The notes: generated by a model from the sequence alone, not told the origin. Counted from the first letter of the stretch, positions 8,501 to 16,965 are shown. The stretch: DNA of 64,000 nt from Shewanella litoralis (GCF_009828585.1 NZ_WSRZ01000017.1:1-64000), one strand, 5' to 3'. Program-made: numbers and translations.

Positions 8501-8980
8501 TTGTCACACTCATATATTCCGTTTGAACTTTATAAGCGTAAGTGGATTTTTAACCATAAAGATTTGCCGGTGTCAGACGATGACAAGGCGTTGATCAAGC
8601 CATTGGCTGATAAAAGTGCCATGGAAGTATGGAATAAGTGGATAAGCAATAAAAGCAGCCGTGCGGAACTATTCGAGAAAGGTGATTGGCCAGCAAAGCA
8701 AGATGCCTGGAGTGCTACTGAGCATTGGCAGTCTGCGTGGGATTCTCATGATAATGCACTGCCTGAAGCCATTTTAGAACACATTAAATGGCCAGATGAT
8801 ACTGTGATTTATTTCTGTTATGAAAAATATCAAGTGTTAGAAACCCGTTGGGATGTGTTTGTTCGTAACTGGAAGTGCTTTTTGTTTTTTGATGATGGTC
8901 CAATTTTAATGGCGCCAAAACACAAACAAGCATTGATGTTTGAGCAAAACGGCCAATATAAATTAGGGGTTAGAGGTTAG
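8501..8980 (+). CDS. DUF2947 family protein
   Basis: The 159-residue cytoplasmic protein starts at a TTG with an AGGAGC ribosome site (8488-8495); no better in-frame ATG precedes the conserved region. The sequence 'PFELYKRKWIFNHKDLPVSDDD', the Trp-rich middle 'WPAKQDAWSATEHWQSAWDSHD' and 'VIYFCYEKYQVLETRWDVFVRNWKCFLFFDDGPILM' match DUF2947, a family of unknown function found in Shewanella, Vibrio and relatives. It is the first chromosomal gene beyond the island. Nothing ties it to motility. Confidence 0.7.
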   Translation: MSHSYIPFELYKRKWIFNHKDLPVSDDDKALIKPLADKSAMEVWNKWISNKSSRAELFEKGDWPAKQDAWSATEHWQSAWDSHDNALPEAILEHIKWPDDTVIYFCYEKYQVLETRWDVFVRNWKCFLFFDDGPILMAPKHKQALMFEQNGQYKLGVRG

Positions 8981-9102
8981 CTCCACACAACCAATGAATG
9001 ACACCTGATGTTGAAATCATTATGTGCTTTTCAAGATTGATAGGCTCTACTCAAACAGATAATAACCATTTTATGAATAACAGATTATTTAAAAGAGATG
9101 AC

Positions 9103-9675
9103 ATGAAACTTTATGCGTTAATTGGTTTGGCTTTTTCGGTGTTATTGCCAACATTAGTACCAACTGCTGCACAGGCAAAAATGGTTGCTGATGTGAATGT
9201 AGCTGATCAAGCAATGTTTGCTGAGCAAAACCTGATGCTAAATGGTGCTGGTGTGCGCAGTAAGTTTTTTATGGACTTATATGTTGGCAGTTTATATTTG
9301 CCCGCAACAGCAAACCAATTAGATAGCGTGCTTGAGCAACCGATCGCGGTTATTCAGTTAACCATTACCTCTGGGATGATCACCTCAGATAAAATGCGCA
9401 GTGCGATTGAAGAGGGTTTTGACGCGGCAACCGATAATAATATTGGTTCGATTAAAACGGATATTCAACATTTTACCCAATTGTTTGCCGATGAAATTGT
9501 TGAGGGCGATCAATTTACTTTTGTGACTCAAAAAGGCAGGGGCGTGACCAGCATTAAAAATGATCAGGTTCAAGGTGAGATTGCGGGTGAGGCTTTCCGT
9601 CAGGCGTTATTAAAGATTTGGTTAGGCGATAACCCAGCACAAAAAAGCTTAAAACAGGATATGTTAGCGCAGTAA
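9103..9675 (+). CDS. Exported chalcone isomerase-like domain protein
   Basis: The 190-residue protein starts at ATG 9103 (AAGAGATG upstream), which places a clean signal peptide MKLYALIGLAFSVLLPTLVPTAAQA at the N-terminus; a more upstream in-frame start would bury it. The mature part ('MLNGAGVRSKFFMDLYVGSLYLPATA', 'AIEEGFDAATDNN', 'IAGEAFRQALLKIWLGDNPAQKSLKQDML') matches the bacterial chalcone isomerase-like family, periplasmic proteins of unclear role. It is monocistronic, between the island and the flagellar cluster. Confidence 0.72.
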   Translation: MKLYALIGLAFSVLLPTLVPTAAQAKMVADVNVADQAMFAEQNLMLNGAGVRSKFFMDLYVGSLYLPATANQLDSVLEQPIAVIQLTITSGMITSDKMRSAIEEGFDAATDNNIGSIKTDIQHFTQLFADEIVEGDQFTFVTQKGRGVTSIKNDQVQGEIAGEAFRQALLKIWLGDNPAQKSLKQDMLAQ

Positions 9676-9689
9676 ATCATCAGCTAGCT

Positions 9690-9834
9690 TCTGCTAGGGC
9701 TGACTGCGTGTTGCTAGGTGCTAGGGCGGACTTTGTCCTGCTAGGTGCTCTGCGCGACTTGAGCTGTTGCGCAGATTTTATAGTTTCTAGCCGCGAAGCG
9801 TCCTAGCAGTGTAGCGCTCTAGTAGCGAAGCGTC
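9690..9834. repeat. CTAG-rich dispersed repeat between two convergent genes
   Basis: The 145-bp gap is built from CTAG-containing words: CTAGGTGCT, GCGAAGCGTCCTAG twice (about 9792-9805 and 9824-9837) and AGGGCGGACTTTGTCCT at 9723-9739. The last is the reverse complement, with one mismatch, of segments at 33497-33513 and 33883-33899. No T-tailed hairpin is obvious. It is non-coding and probably a genome-wide repeat family. Confidence 0.6.
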
Positions 9835-10260
9835 CTAGGCAGTGAAATCATTACCTAAGCTCGAAATAGTCGAGGTTTTACCTTTGTCATTATAGGTGAG
9901 GCTGGTGGCATTGCGGCTCACTTGTAATGCCTGGGCTAAACGATTTATCGTGGCAATATTATGCTCTATCAAGCTAGCGTTTTGGGTGTTGATCTGTTTG
10001 CATTCGGCAAGGATAGTTTTGGCCGTTGCGACTTTTTGAGCCAGCTCTGGAATGGATTTGAGTTTGTCTTGCTCTGGATGCGCAGCGAGCTTTTCATCGG
10101 TTGCTTTGAGTAAGCTCATGCGTTGCATTTTGTCTTTGGCGAGCGCTAACAGTTTGTCAGCATCTTGCTTAAGCAGGGCATCTTTTTCTTCAGTAATAAG
10201 CTGTTTTAGCACAGTGAGAGTTTGATGCTGAGCATCAAGTAGCACAGTTATATCGGTCAT
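9835..10260 (-). CDS. flgN: FlgN-family export chaperone
   Basis: The 141-residue, almost wholly alpha-helical protein lies directly after flgM on the minus strand, the standard place for flgN in polar clusters. FlgN chaperones the hook-filament junction proteins FlgK and FlgL to the export gate. The helices 'LLDAQHQTLTVLKQLITEEKDALLKQDADKLLALAKDKMQRM' fit the FlgN pattern, and the Ser/Thr-rich C-terminal tail is expected to bind substrate. Sequence conservation in this family is low, so position carries much of the call. An AGAG ribosome site precedes the ATG. Confidence 0.8.
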   Translation of the reverse strand: MTDITVLLDAQHQTLTVLKQLITEEKDALLKQDADKLLALAKDKMQRMSLLKATDEKLAAHPEQDKLKSIPELAQKVATAKTILAECKQINTQNASLIEHNIATINRLAQALQVSRNATSLTYNDKGKTSTISSLGNDFTA

Positions 10261-10355
10261 ATATTACTCTTTGGTTTACGTAGTCAACACTTTCCTATGA
10301 TGCAAAAGTGCACCGATAACAAAGGTTAAAATACAATAAAGAGTAACGGACTAGG

Positions 10356-10685
10356 CTACTCTTTATCGAACGATAGGCCACTCAATTCTGCTTCAAAACT
10401 AGCGATATTCGCGGCTAATTTTTCTGGGTCGACTTTATAACGACCTTCTGAGATAGCTTGTTTAATTTCAGCGACCTTTTTTTGATCGACTTCAGGTAAT
10501 GCAGCCATTTTGGCTTGAGCACCTTGCAGCTGTTGCGCTTGCGAAGTAATGCTGACCGAATCAGTTTTAACTGGCGTGCCAGATTTCTGCGGCGCAGCAG
10601 TGTTGGTTTGCGAAGTAGACTGCGTGTCACGTGCGGTGCGCATCTGTGTATTGGTCGCAGTGTTGTGCTTAATATCAATTGCCAT
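10356..10685 (-). CDS. flgM: Anti-sigma-28 factor FlgM
   Basis: The 109-residue protein has a disordered Ser/Thr/Gln-rich N-terminal half and the conserved C-terminal FliA-binding helices ('DSVSITSQAQQLQ', 'VDQKKVAEIKQAISEGRYKVDPEKLAANIASFE'). FlgM holds FliA inactive until the hook is complete and is then exported. The start has GGAG seven bases upstream. A sigma-28 promoter lies immediately upstream (10725-10751), giving FliA-dependent feedback on flgMN apart from read-through from flgA. Confidence 0.93.
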   Translation of the reverse strand: MAIDIKHNTATNTQMRTARDTQSTSQTNTAAPQKSGTPVKTDSVSITSQAQQLQGAQAKMAALPEVDQKKVAEIKQAISEGRYKVDPEKLAANIASFEAELSGLSFDKE

Positions 10686-10724
10686 GTGAGGCTCCAGCGT
10701 AATGTATCAGGTTTTCCTTACAGG

Positions 10725-10751
10725 CTATCGGCGCTTGAGGAAAAAACTTTA
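10725..10751 (-). promoter_or_regulatory. Sigma-28 (FliA) promoter of flgMN
   Basis: On the minus strand TAAA (10751-10748), a 15-base spacer and GCCGATAG (10732-10725) match the TAAA-N15-GCCGATAA consensus at all but the last base. It sits between the flgA stop and the flgM start. Confidence 0.82.
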
Positions 10752-10758
10752 GCGTATT

Positions 10759-11583
10759 TTACATTCTTACTTCAACTTCGCCAACGGCAATCACTATAGC
10801 TTCTAATTGTTTGTTACTTTGATTGTTTTTAACTCTAATGGCTTCGCCAATATTACCATCTCGCAAGGCTTCACCTAGAGTTTTTATTTGAATGTTGGCG
10901 GTTTTGGCGTAAATAGACACCATGTCGCCTTTGCACACAAAACATAAATTATTGCCTATGATGGGTGAGTCTTTAGCCACTCGGCGTTTCACTCGTGAAC
11001 CAAGCAAACTGTGAATGTCTGAAAAAAACTGACCTTTTAGGCTGTACTGGTCAACATACATGATAGCCAAATGGTGGCTGTCGATGATTTGATCTGTTGA
11101 AAGCAACTCTGTTGCGACTACAACAGGGTATTGAATATCGACTCGTACCGAAAGATACATTTGCCAGGGGTAGTCATAGTCTGGGGTGCTACAGCCTATT
11201 TTTACGGTATTGTTTCGGCTGATATCACGTTCGCTTGCAAGCTCAACTGAGAGCGGAGGATAACAACGCGGCGGCGTCAGCCTTCCTTCTAAATTTTGCG
11301 GGGTAATTTCGACCTTAGCGTTTGAGTCTACATCAATTTTTTTTTCTACCGCCTCTTTAGCTAATTGATAAATGGTCGATAAAGATGGAGCCGTTGCTTC
11401 TTCACTGGCTAATGCCGGTAAAGAAAGCGAGAGTGAGCACAGAAAACATAAAAAAAATACTTTCATAATGAAGATACTAGCTTGTTTTGCCAGAATGCAC
11501 CTATACTTTGAAAAACGATTAATACGCACAATATTCGGGCGTATTGAATAGACTAATAATCGATTGGTATGACGGCGAATCAT
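10759..11583 (-). CDS. flgA: P-ring assembly chaperone FlgA
   Basis: FlgA is the periplasmic chaperone for P-ring (FlgI) assembly. The C-terminal SAF-like region is clear ('VVATELLSTDQIIDSHHLAIMYVDQYSLKGQ', 'GSRVKRRVAKDSPIIGNNL', 'KGDMVSIYAKTANIQIKTLGEALRDGNIGEAIRVKN'). The start is ambiguous. The ATG at 11583 has GGAGGG nine bases upstream and lies just after a sigma-54 promoter, but puts 39 basic residues before the export signal. The ATG at 11466 begins a normal signal peptide (MKVFFLCFLCSLSLSLPALA) without a ribosome site. I list the longer form. The gene is divergent from cheV. Confidence 0.88.
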   Translation of the reverse strand: MIRRHTNRLLVYSIRPNIVRINRFSKYRCILAKQASIFIMKVFFLCFLCSLSLSLPALASEEATAPSLSTIYQLAKEAVEKKIDVDSNAKVEITPQNLEGRLTPPRCYPPLSVELASERDISRNNTVKIGCSTPDYDYPWQMYLSVRVDIQYPVVVATELLSTDQIIDSHHLAIMYVDQYSLKGQFFSDIHSLLGSRVKRRVAKDSPIIGNNLCFVCKGDMVSIYAKTANIQIKTLGEALRDGNIGEAIRVKNNQSNKQLEAIVIAVGEVEVRM

Positions 11584-11913
11584 ATTCCTTACCCTCCGTC
11601 AAAAAAATACCATATCGGCTAGTTTATTAACTTAAAGCAAGTTGTATGCCTAGTTGTGATGATAAGTATTCGTTGTATCGCTGAGCTGGCAATGTTTAAC
11701 TGGTGATAACAACATATGCGATTAATGCAGTATCAAGGATTTTGCTATTATCATTGTCAGCACGATGCAAACCGGGTCTAGAGCGTTAAACGTGGATTTA
11801 TTGCAGAATTAGGTTTATTAATAAGAGTTTAGGTTTATTATCAAAAGTAGGTTTTACGATAATTTTAATAACAAATGTATCCTTTGGGTGACAGTTAACT
11901 ACAAGGCCGCGCT
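11584..11913. other. Divergent control region flgA / cheV
   Basis: This 330-bp AT-rich gap holds the flgA sigma-54 promoter at 11636-11651 (minus strand) and a GCCGATAT word at 11612-11619 (minus strand) that resembles a sigma-28 -10 box but lacks a correctly spaced TAAA. On the plus side only a weak TACGATAA word is seen before cheV, with no matching -35 box, so the cheV promoter is not identified. Confidence 0.5.
11636..11651 (-). promoter_or_regulatory. Sigma-54 promoter of flgA
   Basis: The minus-strand sequence AGGCATACAACTTGCT has the GG-N10-GC spacing and TTGCT -12 box of sigma-54 promoters. It lies 53 bases upstream of the flgA ATG at 11583. Confidence 0.68.
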
Positions 11914-12834
11914 ATGTCGAGCATTTTAGATTCAGTAAATAAACGTACCCAGCTTGTTGGGCAAAACAGATTAGAGTTGCTGCTATTTAGGCTTAATGGT
12001 CGCCAACGCTTTGGAATTAACGTGTTTAAAGTAAAAGAAGTGCTGCAATGTCCTCCTTTAACTACCTTGCCTAAATTGAACCCATATGTAAAAGGTGTCG
12101 CGCATATTCGTGGTGCCACTATTTCTGTTATTGATTTAAGTGCCGCAACAGGTGGCCGCCCACTCACGTCAACAGAAAATTGCTTTATTATTATTTCTGA
12201 ATATAACCGCAGCGTGCAAGGTTTCCTGGTGAGTTCTGTTGAACGTATTATCAACATGAACTGGGCTGCCATTATGCCGCCGCCACAAGGCGCAGGGCGT
12301 TACTCTTATTTAACTGCAGTGACAGAAATTGAGGGCGAGTTGGTCGAAATTTTAGACGTAGAGAAAATCCTTGATGAGATTTCTCCGGTTAAAACGGCTA
12401 TTAGTAAAGAGGTTAATGAAACACTGACAATCGACAGAGAGCAGCATTACCATATCATGGTGATTGATGACTCTGCCGTGGCGCGTAAGCAAATTATTCG
12501 CTCACTTGAATCGTTAAATCTGCAAATCGATACGGCTAAAGATGGCAGAGAAGCATTAAATAAACTTAAAGCGATTGCCGCAGAAATGGACGATGTATCG
12601 CAAGAGATCCCGTTAATTATTTCTGATATCGAAATGCCCGAAATGGATGGCTATACTTTAACGGCCGAAATTCGTGACGATCCAAAGTTGAAGAAAATTA
12701 AAGTGGTATTACACACTTCACTCAGTGGCGTATTTAACCAGGCGATGGTTCAAAAAGTGGGCGCGAACGATTTTATTGCGAAGTTTAACCCAGATGAATT
12801 GGCCGCCGCGGTAAACAAACATTTGAGCTTATAA
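11914..12834 (+). CDS. cheV: Chemotaxis coupling/response-regulator protein CheV
   Basis: The 306-residue protein joins an N-terminal CheW-like coupling domain (about 20-160, 'LLLFRLNGRQRFGINVFKVKEVLQCPPLTTLP', 'GVAHIRGATISVIDLS') to a C-terminal receiver domain (about 178-305, 'MVIDDSAVARKQI', 'LIISDIEMPEMDGYTL', 'VVLHTSLSG'). CheV links chemoreceptors to CheA and may buffer CheA phosphate. It is paired with cheR just upstream of flgB, the usual order in Shewanella and Vibrio. Confidence 0.95.
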   Translation: MSSILDSVNKRTQLVGQNRLELLLFRLNGRQRFGINVFKVKEVLQCPPLTTLPKLNPYVKGVAHIRGATISVIDLSAATGGRPLTSTENCFIIISEYNRSVQGFLVSSVERIINMNWAAIMPPPQGAGRYSYLTAVTEIEGELVEILDVEKILDEISPVKTAISKEVNETLTIDREQHYHIMVIDDSAVARKQIIRSLESLNLQIDTAKDGREALNKLKAIAAEMDDVSQEIPLIISDIEMPEMDGYTLTAEIRDDPKLKKIKVVLHTSLSGVFNQAMVQKVGANDFIAKFNPDELAAAVNKHLSL

Positions 12835-12900
12835 CCGATTATAATGACAATGGTTTGAGTTGTTAAGCATACAAAAGCTTACTTATTTTAGGATGTTAAT

Positions 12901-13734
12901 GTGACAGATAAATCACTTGCTGAAGCAGAGTACAATCAATTTAGGCTGTTTTTAGAGCAGCATAGCGGTATTGTGTTAGGTGAGAACAAACAATATTTAG
13001 TGCGTAGCCGTTTAGCCCCTTTAATGGGTAAGCATAACTTACCTTCATTATCAGAGGTGGTTAAAAAGTCGATGAAACCGACTGAGCGCCAGTTACGTGC
13101 TGAAGTGATCGACGCGATGACAACCAATGAAACCTTATGGTTTCGCGACCGTTATCCTTTCGAGTTACTGCACAACACCTTATTGCCTGAGTACAGTAAG
13201 CTAGGCCGTCCATTAAAAATCTGGTCGGCTGCTTGCTCATCAGGTCAAGAACCTTATTCTTTAGCGATGACAGTGCTTGAGTACCAACAGCGTAAGCCTG
13301 GCGCACTGCCTGGCGGAGCATCGATTCAGGCCACTGATTTATCGCCTTCAATGCTCGAACGTTGTAAAAATGCTGAATACGACAGTTTAGCGTTAGCGCG
13401 TGGTTTGTCTGATGAGCGTAAGCGTCAGTTTTTTGATGCTTTACCGTCGGGCAATATGAAACTGAAAGACAATGTAAAGCGTTTGGTTAACTTTAGAGCG
13501 CATAATCTACTTGAAAGTTATAGCTTATTAGGTAAATACGACATCATTTTTTGCCGTAATGTACTGATTTATTTTGCGCCAGAGGCAAAGGCTAAAATTT
13601 TGCGGCAATTTGCTGCCGCACTTAATCCTAAAGGGATTTTATTCTTAGGTGCGTCAGAATCTATTGCCGGTTTAACCGAAGAATTTAATATGGTTCGTTG
13701 TAATCCTGGTATTTACTATCAAAAGAAAACCTAG
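12901..13734 (+). CDS. cheR: Chemoreceptor methyltransferase CheR
   Basis: The 277-residue enzyme transfers methyl groups from S-adenosylmethionine to receptor glutamates. The N-terminal CheR helical domain ('AMTTNETLWFRDRYPFELL') is followed by the SAM-binding fold 'KIWSAACSSGQEPYSLAM' and 'YDIIFCRNVLIYF'. It starts at a GTG with AGGA upstream. The gene follows cheV by 66 bp and ends at a strong hairpin at 13760-13781. It works against CheB, encoded at the other end of the cluster. Confidence 0.96.
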   Translation: MTDKSLAEAEYNQFRLFLEQHSGIVLGENKQYLVRSRLAPLMGKHNLPSLSEVVKKSMKPTERQLRAEVIDAMTTNETLWFRDRYPFELLHNTLLPEYSKLGRPLKIWSAACSSGQEPYSLAMTVLEYQQRKPGALPGGASIQATDLSPSMLERCKNAEYDSLALARGLSDERKRQFFDALPSGNMKLKDNVKRLVNFRAHNLLESYSLLGKYDIIFCRNVLIYFAPEAKAKILRQFAAALNPKGILFLGASESIAGLTEEFNMVRCNPGIYYQKKT

Positions 13735-13759
13735 TTAAATAAACAGCTTACTAATTATA

Positions 13760-13781
13760 TCATGCCGACATTCGTCGGCAT
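13760..13781 (+). terminator. Hairpin after cheR
   Basis: CATGCCGAC (13760-13768), loop ATTC and GTCGGCATG (13773-13781) form a perfect 9-bp stem followed by a T-rich stretch. It probably ends cheVR transcription before the flgB promoter. Confidence 0.7.
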
Positions 13782-13820
13782 GTTCATTTAAAATACTTAT
13801 TCATACATTATTGTAATTGT

Positions 13821-13836
13821 TGGCATAACCTTTGCT
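13821..13836 (+). promoter_or_regulatory. Sigma-54 promoter of flgBCDE
   Basis: TGGCATAACCTTTGCT matches the TGGCAC-N5-TTGC consensus with GG-N10-GC spacing. It is 35 bases upstream of flgB, after the cheR hairpin. Confidence 0.85.
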
Positions 13837-13870
13837 TTAATTCTATCAGTTAGCTGATGGAGGCAATTTT

Positions 13871-14269
13871 ATGGCGATTAATTTCGATAATGCATTAGGT
13901 GTTCACCAATACTCGTTGGGCGTACGAGCTCAAAGAGCAGAAGTGATTTCAAGTAATATCGCCAATGCCAATACTCCTCATTATAAAGCGCAAGATGTGG
14001 ATTTTGCTTCTGCGATGAAAGCCGCGAGCTCTCATCAAAATGGCTTAAGTATGAGTCAAACCACCGAAAAGCACTTTGATTTGACTTCTTTAACCCAGCA
14101 ACATGTGCAATATCGTGTGCCGACTCAACCCGATACCGGTGATGGCAACACCGTCGACACGCAGAAAGAACAATCTGCATTTATGCAAAATGCGCTCGAA
14201 TATCAAATGTCACTGGGCTTTCTTGAAAGCAAATTTAGTGGCATGCGCAAAGCATTGCGAGGTGATTAA
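13871..14269 (+). CDS. flgB: Proximal rod protein FlgB
   Basis: The 132-residue axial protein of the proximal rod has the N-terminal 'SNIANANTPHYKAQDVDFASAM' motif of flagellar rod proteins and a C-terminal helix 'NALEYQMSLGFLESKFSGMRKAL'. A TGATGGAGG ribosome site precedes the ATG. It is the first gene of the sigma-54 operon flgBCDE. FlgC follows after two bases. Confidence 0.95.
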   Translation: MAINFDNALGVHQYSLGVRAQRAEVISSNIANANTPHYKAQDVDFASAMKAASSHQNGLSMSQTTEKHFDLTSLTQQHVQYRVPTQPDTGDGNTVDTQKEQSAFMQNALEYQMSLGFLESKFSGMRKALRGD

Positions 14270-14271
14270 TC

Positions 14272-14688
14272 ATGAGTTTATTTAATATCTTTAATGTTTC
14301 TGGCTCTGGGATGTCGGCGCAATCTGTCAGGTTGAACACCACCGCCAGTAATATCGCCAATGCAGATTCTGTGTCGAGCAGTGTCGATAAAACCTATCGT
14401 GCACGTCATCCAGTGTTTGAGGCTGAAATGGCTAAAGCCAGTAGTCAACAAAATCAATCTCCTGGTGTGTCGGTAAAGGGCATTGTTGAAAGTGATAAAC
14501 CGCTAATTAAAGAGTACTCGCCAGATCATCCACTTTCTGATGCTGACGGATTTATTTACAAACCAAACGTGAATGTAATGGAAGAAATGGCTGACATGAT
14601 TTCAGCTTCGCGGTCTTACCAAATGAATGTTCAGGTAGCAGATGCCACAAAATCAATGCTGCAACAAACGCTCAGAATGGGTAAATAG
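14272..14688 (+). CDS. flgC: Proximal rod protein FlgC
   Basis: The 138-residue rod protein has 'MSAQSVRLNTTASNIANADSV' at the N-terminus, the conserved 'YKPNVNVMEEMADMISASRSYQMNVQVADATKSMLQQTLRMGK' C-terminus, and a normal length. It polymerises on FlgB within the periplasmic rod after export by the type III apparatus. It begins two bases after flgB. Confidence 0.95.
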   Translation: MSLFNIFNVSGSGMSAQSVRLNTTASNIANADSVSSSVDKTYRARHPVFEAEMAKASSQQNQSPGVSVKGIVESDKPLIKEYSPDHPLSDADGFIYKPNVNVMEEMADMISASRSYQMNVQVADATKSMLQQTLRMGK

Positions 14689-14712
14689 TTTTGATTTTTC
14701 AAGGAGGCAGTT

Positions 14713-15492
14713 ATGAGCCTAATTAATTCTTACAGTCAGTCTTTACCGCAGACCTCAAGCAGTGCGTCAAATACGAGTGCAGTCACTAAGAGTTCGGTAC
14801 AAAGCACAACAACAATAACAGGTAACTCATTCCTTGATTCAATTCGGTTACCTGAAGAGAGCGCGGTTCCTGAAGCAAATGATCAATTGTTAAAGCAAGA
14901 AGACTTCTTTGCTTTGCTCAGTCAGCAGTTATCAATGCAAGACCCATTTGAGCCTGTAGATAACGACCAAATGATTGCCCAAATGGCATCATTTTCTACT
15001 GTTGATGGTATTTCAAATCTTAACGATGAAATTTTAAACCTCAATACCGTGATGAGTTCAAGCCAGGCATTACAGGCTTCGGGGCTTGTGGGGCGTAAGG
15101 TGTTAATCCCTTCTGACACCGGGGCTATTTCAGCCGAGAGTCCGGCCATGAATGGGGTGATTAGCACGCCTTCCGCTATCGATAGCATTTCAGTGAGTGT
15201 GCAAGATGCTACCGGGCAGGTGATTAAAACCTTTACTGTCGATGGCAGCGCCGGCGGCAACGTTGACGTGTCCTGGGATGGACTGGATAAAAATGGTTCG
15301 CCAGTAAAAGAAGGCCTTTATTCTATTAAGGCGAGTGGAAAAGTCGATGGCGAAGCCCAGGACTTAGCAGTATCTACTTATGCTCATGTTAGCAGTGTGT
15401 CATTAGGCACCGCTGCAACAGGGGCTATTTTGAATTTGCGCGGTGTCGGCGGTATTAAGTTATCTGACGTACTTGCCGTATCTGAAACTTAA
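14713..15492 (+). CDS. flgD: Hook-cap protein FlgD
   Basis: The 259-residue scaffold caps the growing hook and is discarded at completion. A Ser/Thr-rich disordered N-terminus of about 50 residues precedes the conserved 'QEDFFALLSQQLSMQDPFEPVDNDQMIAQMASFSTVDGISNLN' block. Beta-rich FlgD Ig-like and Tudor-like domains follow ('WDGLDKNGSPVKEGLYSIKASGKVDG'). AAGGAGG precedes the start. It lies 24 bp after flgC and is co-transcribed with flgE. Confidence 0.95.
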   Translation: MSLINSYSQSLPQTSSSASNTSAVTKSSVQSTTTITGNSFLDSIRLPEESAVPEANDQLLKQEDFFALLSQQLSMQDPFEPVDNDQMIAQMASFSTVDGISNLNDEILNLNTVMSSSQALQASGLVGRKVLIPSDTGAISAESPAMNGVISTPSAIDSISVSVQDATGQVIKTFTVDGSAGGNVDVSWDGLDKNGSPVKEGLYSIKASGKVDGEAQDLAVSTYAHVSSVSLGTAATGAILNLRGVGGIKLSDVLAVSET

Positions 15493-15551
15493 CATCATCA
15501 ACATTTTCCAAATAAACGTGTTGATTATGAATTAAACCTTTGAGGTGAATT

Positions 15552-16937
15552 ATGTCCTTTAACATCGCACTGAGTGGTATTGCTGCCGCGCAAAAAGACT
15601 TAAACACAACGGCAAACAACATTGCCAACGTTAACACTGTCGGCTTTAAAGAGTCGCGTGCTGAATTTGCCGATGTGTACGCAAACTCGATTTTCTCTAA
15701 CAGTAAAACGGCAGTGGGTGGTGGTGTCACAACCACTCAAGTGGCACAGCAATTTCATCAAGGTAGTTTGCAATTTACCAGTAATGCACTGGATATGGCG
15801 ATCAGCGGCGGTGGCTTTTTTGTTACCTCATCGGGTGTTGGCACACAAGATTTATCTTACACACGTGCAGGTGCTTTTAAAGTCGATTCAGACAATTACA
15901 TGGTTGATGCCGCAGGCAACTTTTTACAAGGTTTTCCTGTTGATGATGAAGGTAGTTCAACTTCAGTAAGTTTAACTACCACGCAACCAATCAAAATTCC
16001 CGATACTGCCGGCAGCCCAGTTAAGACCGCTAATATATCGTTACAAATGAATTTAAATGTAGGGGAGGTCGCATTAGATCCTGCCAATTTTAATCCTGAT
16101 GATTCCGATACATTTAATAATTCTACTTCTGTGACGATTTATGACTCATTAGGCGAGTCACATATCATGACCACTTACTTCGTTAAGCCAACGGGGGGGT
16201 CATATACAGGGGAAAGTAACTGGGTGGCTTTTTATGCGGTAGATGGTAAGCCTACCAATGTAGATACTCCAGGTGTATATCAGAAAGATACAGATACAGA
16301 TACCGATGGGGATGGCTCCATTAATCCTACAGGTACAGCAACGGCAACGAATCCGACTACAGGAGGTGCTTGGAATGGTTCCGTATTAAGTTTTAATTCT
16401 GTTGGTGCTTACACTGGCAGCAATCCTTCAACGATAACAACAGAAACTCTCGGTAATACAGGTGCTAGTGTATTAGATCCTGGTGCAGATGGTACTCAAA
16501 CCGTTACAGTGACTTTCAGTGGTCCAACTCAATATGCATCACCATTTGAAGTCACTGAATTAACACAAGATGGTATTACCGTTGGCCGCTTAACTAACGT
16601 CGGCATTGGCTCTGATGGATTAATCACTGCCAGTTACAGTAATGGTTCAACCGTGCCACTAGCGCGTGTAGCACTAGTGCGTTTTGCTAATGAGCAAGGC
16701 TTAACCCAGGTGGGTAATACCTCATGGCAAGCCAGTTTGGATTCGGGCCCTGCATTAGCAGGTGAAGCTAACAGTGGTACTTTTGGTAGCATTCGCTCTT
16801 CAGCACTTGAGCAATCAAATGTTGATTTAACAACAGAGTTAGTTGATTTAATTTCAGCTCAGCGTAACTTCCAGGCTAACTCTCGTACCCTTGAAGTGAA
16901 CAATACCCTAAACCAAACAGTATTACAGATCCGTTAA
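15552..16937 (+). CDS. flgE: Flagellar hook protein FlgE
   Basis: The 461-residue hook subunit has the N-terminal 'ALSGIAAAQKDLNTTANNIANVNTVGFKESRAEF' and C-terminal 'EQSNVDLTTELVDLISAQRNFQANSRTLEVNNTLNQTVLQIR' axial helices. The middle hook domain carries an Asp/Thr-rich run ('KDTDTDTDGDGSINPTGTATATNPTTGG', about 247-275) that looks like a surface-loop expansion. It is the last gene of the flgBCDE unit and is followed by a strong hairpin. Confidence 0.96.
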   Translation: MSFNIALSGIAAAQKDLNTTANNIANVNTVGFKESRAEFADVYANSIFSNSKTAVGGGVTTTQVAQQFHQGSLQFTSNALDMAISGGGFFVTSSGVGTQDLSYTRAGAFKVDSDNYMVDAAGNFLQGFPVDDEGSSTSVSLTTTQPIKIPDTAGSPVKTANISLQMNLNVGEVALDPANFNPDDSDTFNNSTSVTIYDSLGESHIMTTYFVKPTGGSYTGESNWVAFYAVDGKPTNVDTPGVYQKDTDTDTDGDGSINPTGTATATNPTTGGAWNGSVLSFNSVGAYTGSNPSTITTETLGNTGASVLDPGADGTQTVTVTFSGPTQYASPFEVTELTQDGITVGRLTNVGIGSDGLITASYSNGSTVPLARVALVRFANEQGLTQVGNTSWQASLDSGPALAGEANSGTFGSIRSSALEQSNVDLTTELVDLISAQRNFQANSRTLEVNNTLNQTVLQIR

Positions 16938-16965
16938 TCTTTACTCACTATTTTTGATTAACACA

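Noticed and set aside
8998-9102. Extended N-terminus of the chalcone isomerase-like protein
   Set aside because: A start at 8998 would place 35 residues before a perfect signal peptide; ATG 9103 has its own ribosome site.
11858-11866. Sigma-28 promoter for cheV (TACGATAA word)
   Set aside because: The -10 match is partial and the position 15 bases upstream reads TATT, not TAAA.
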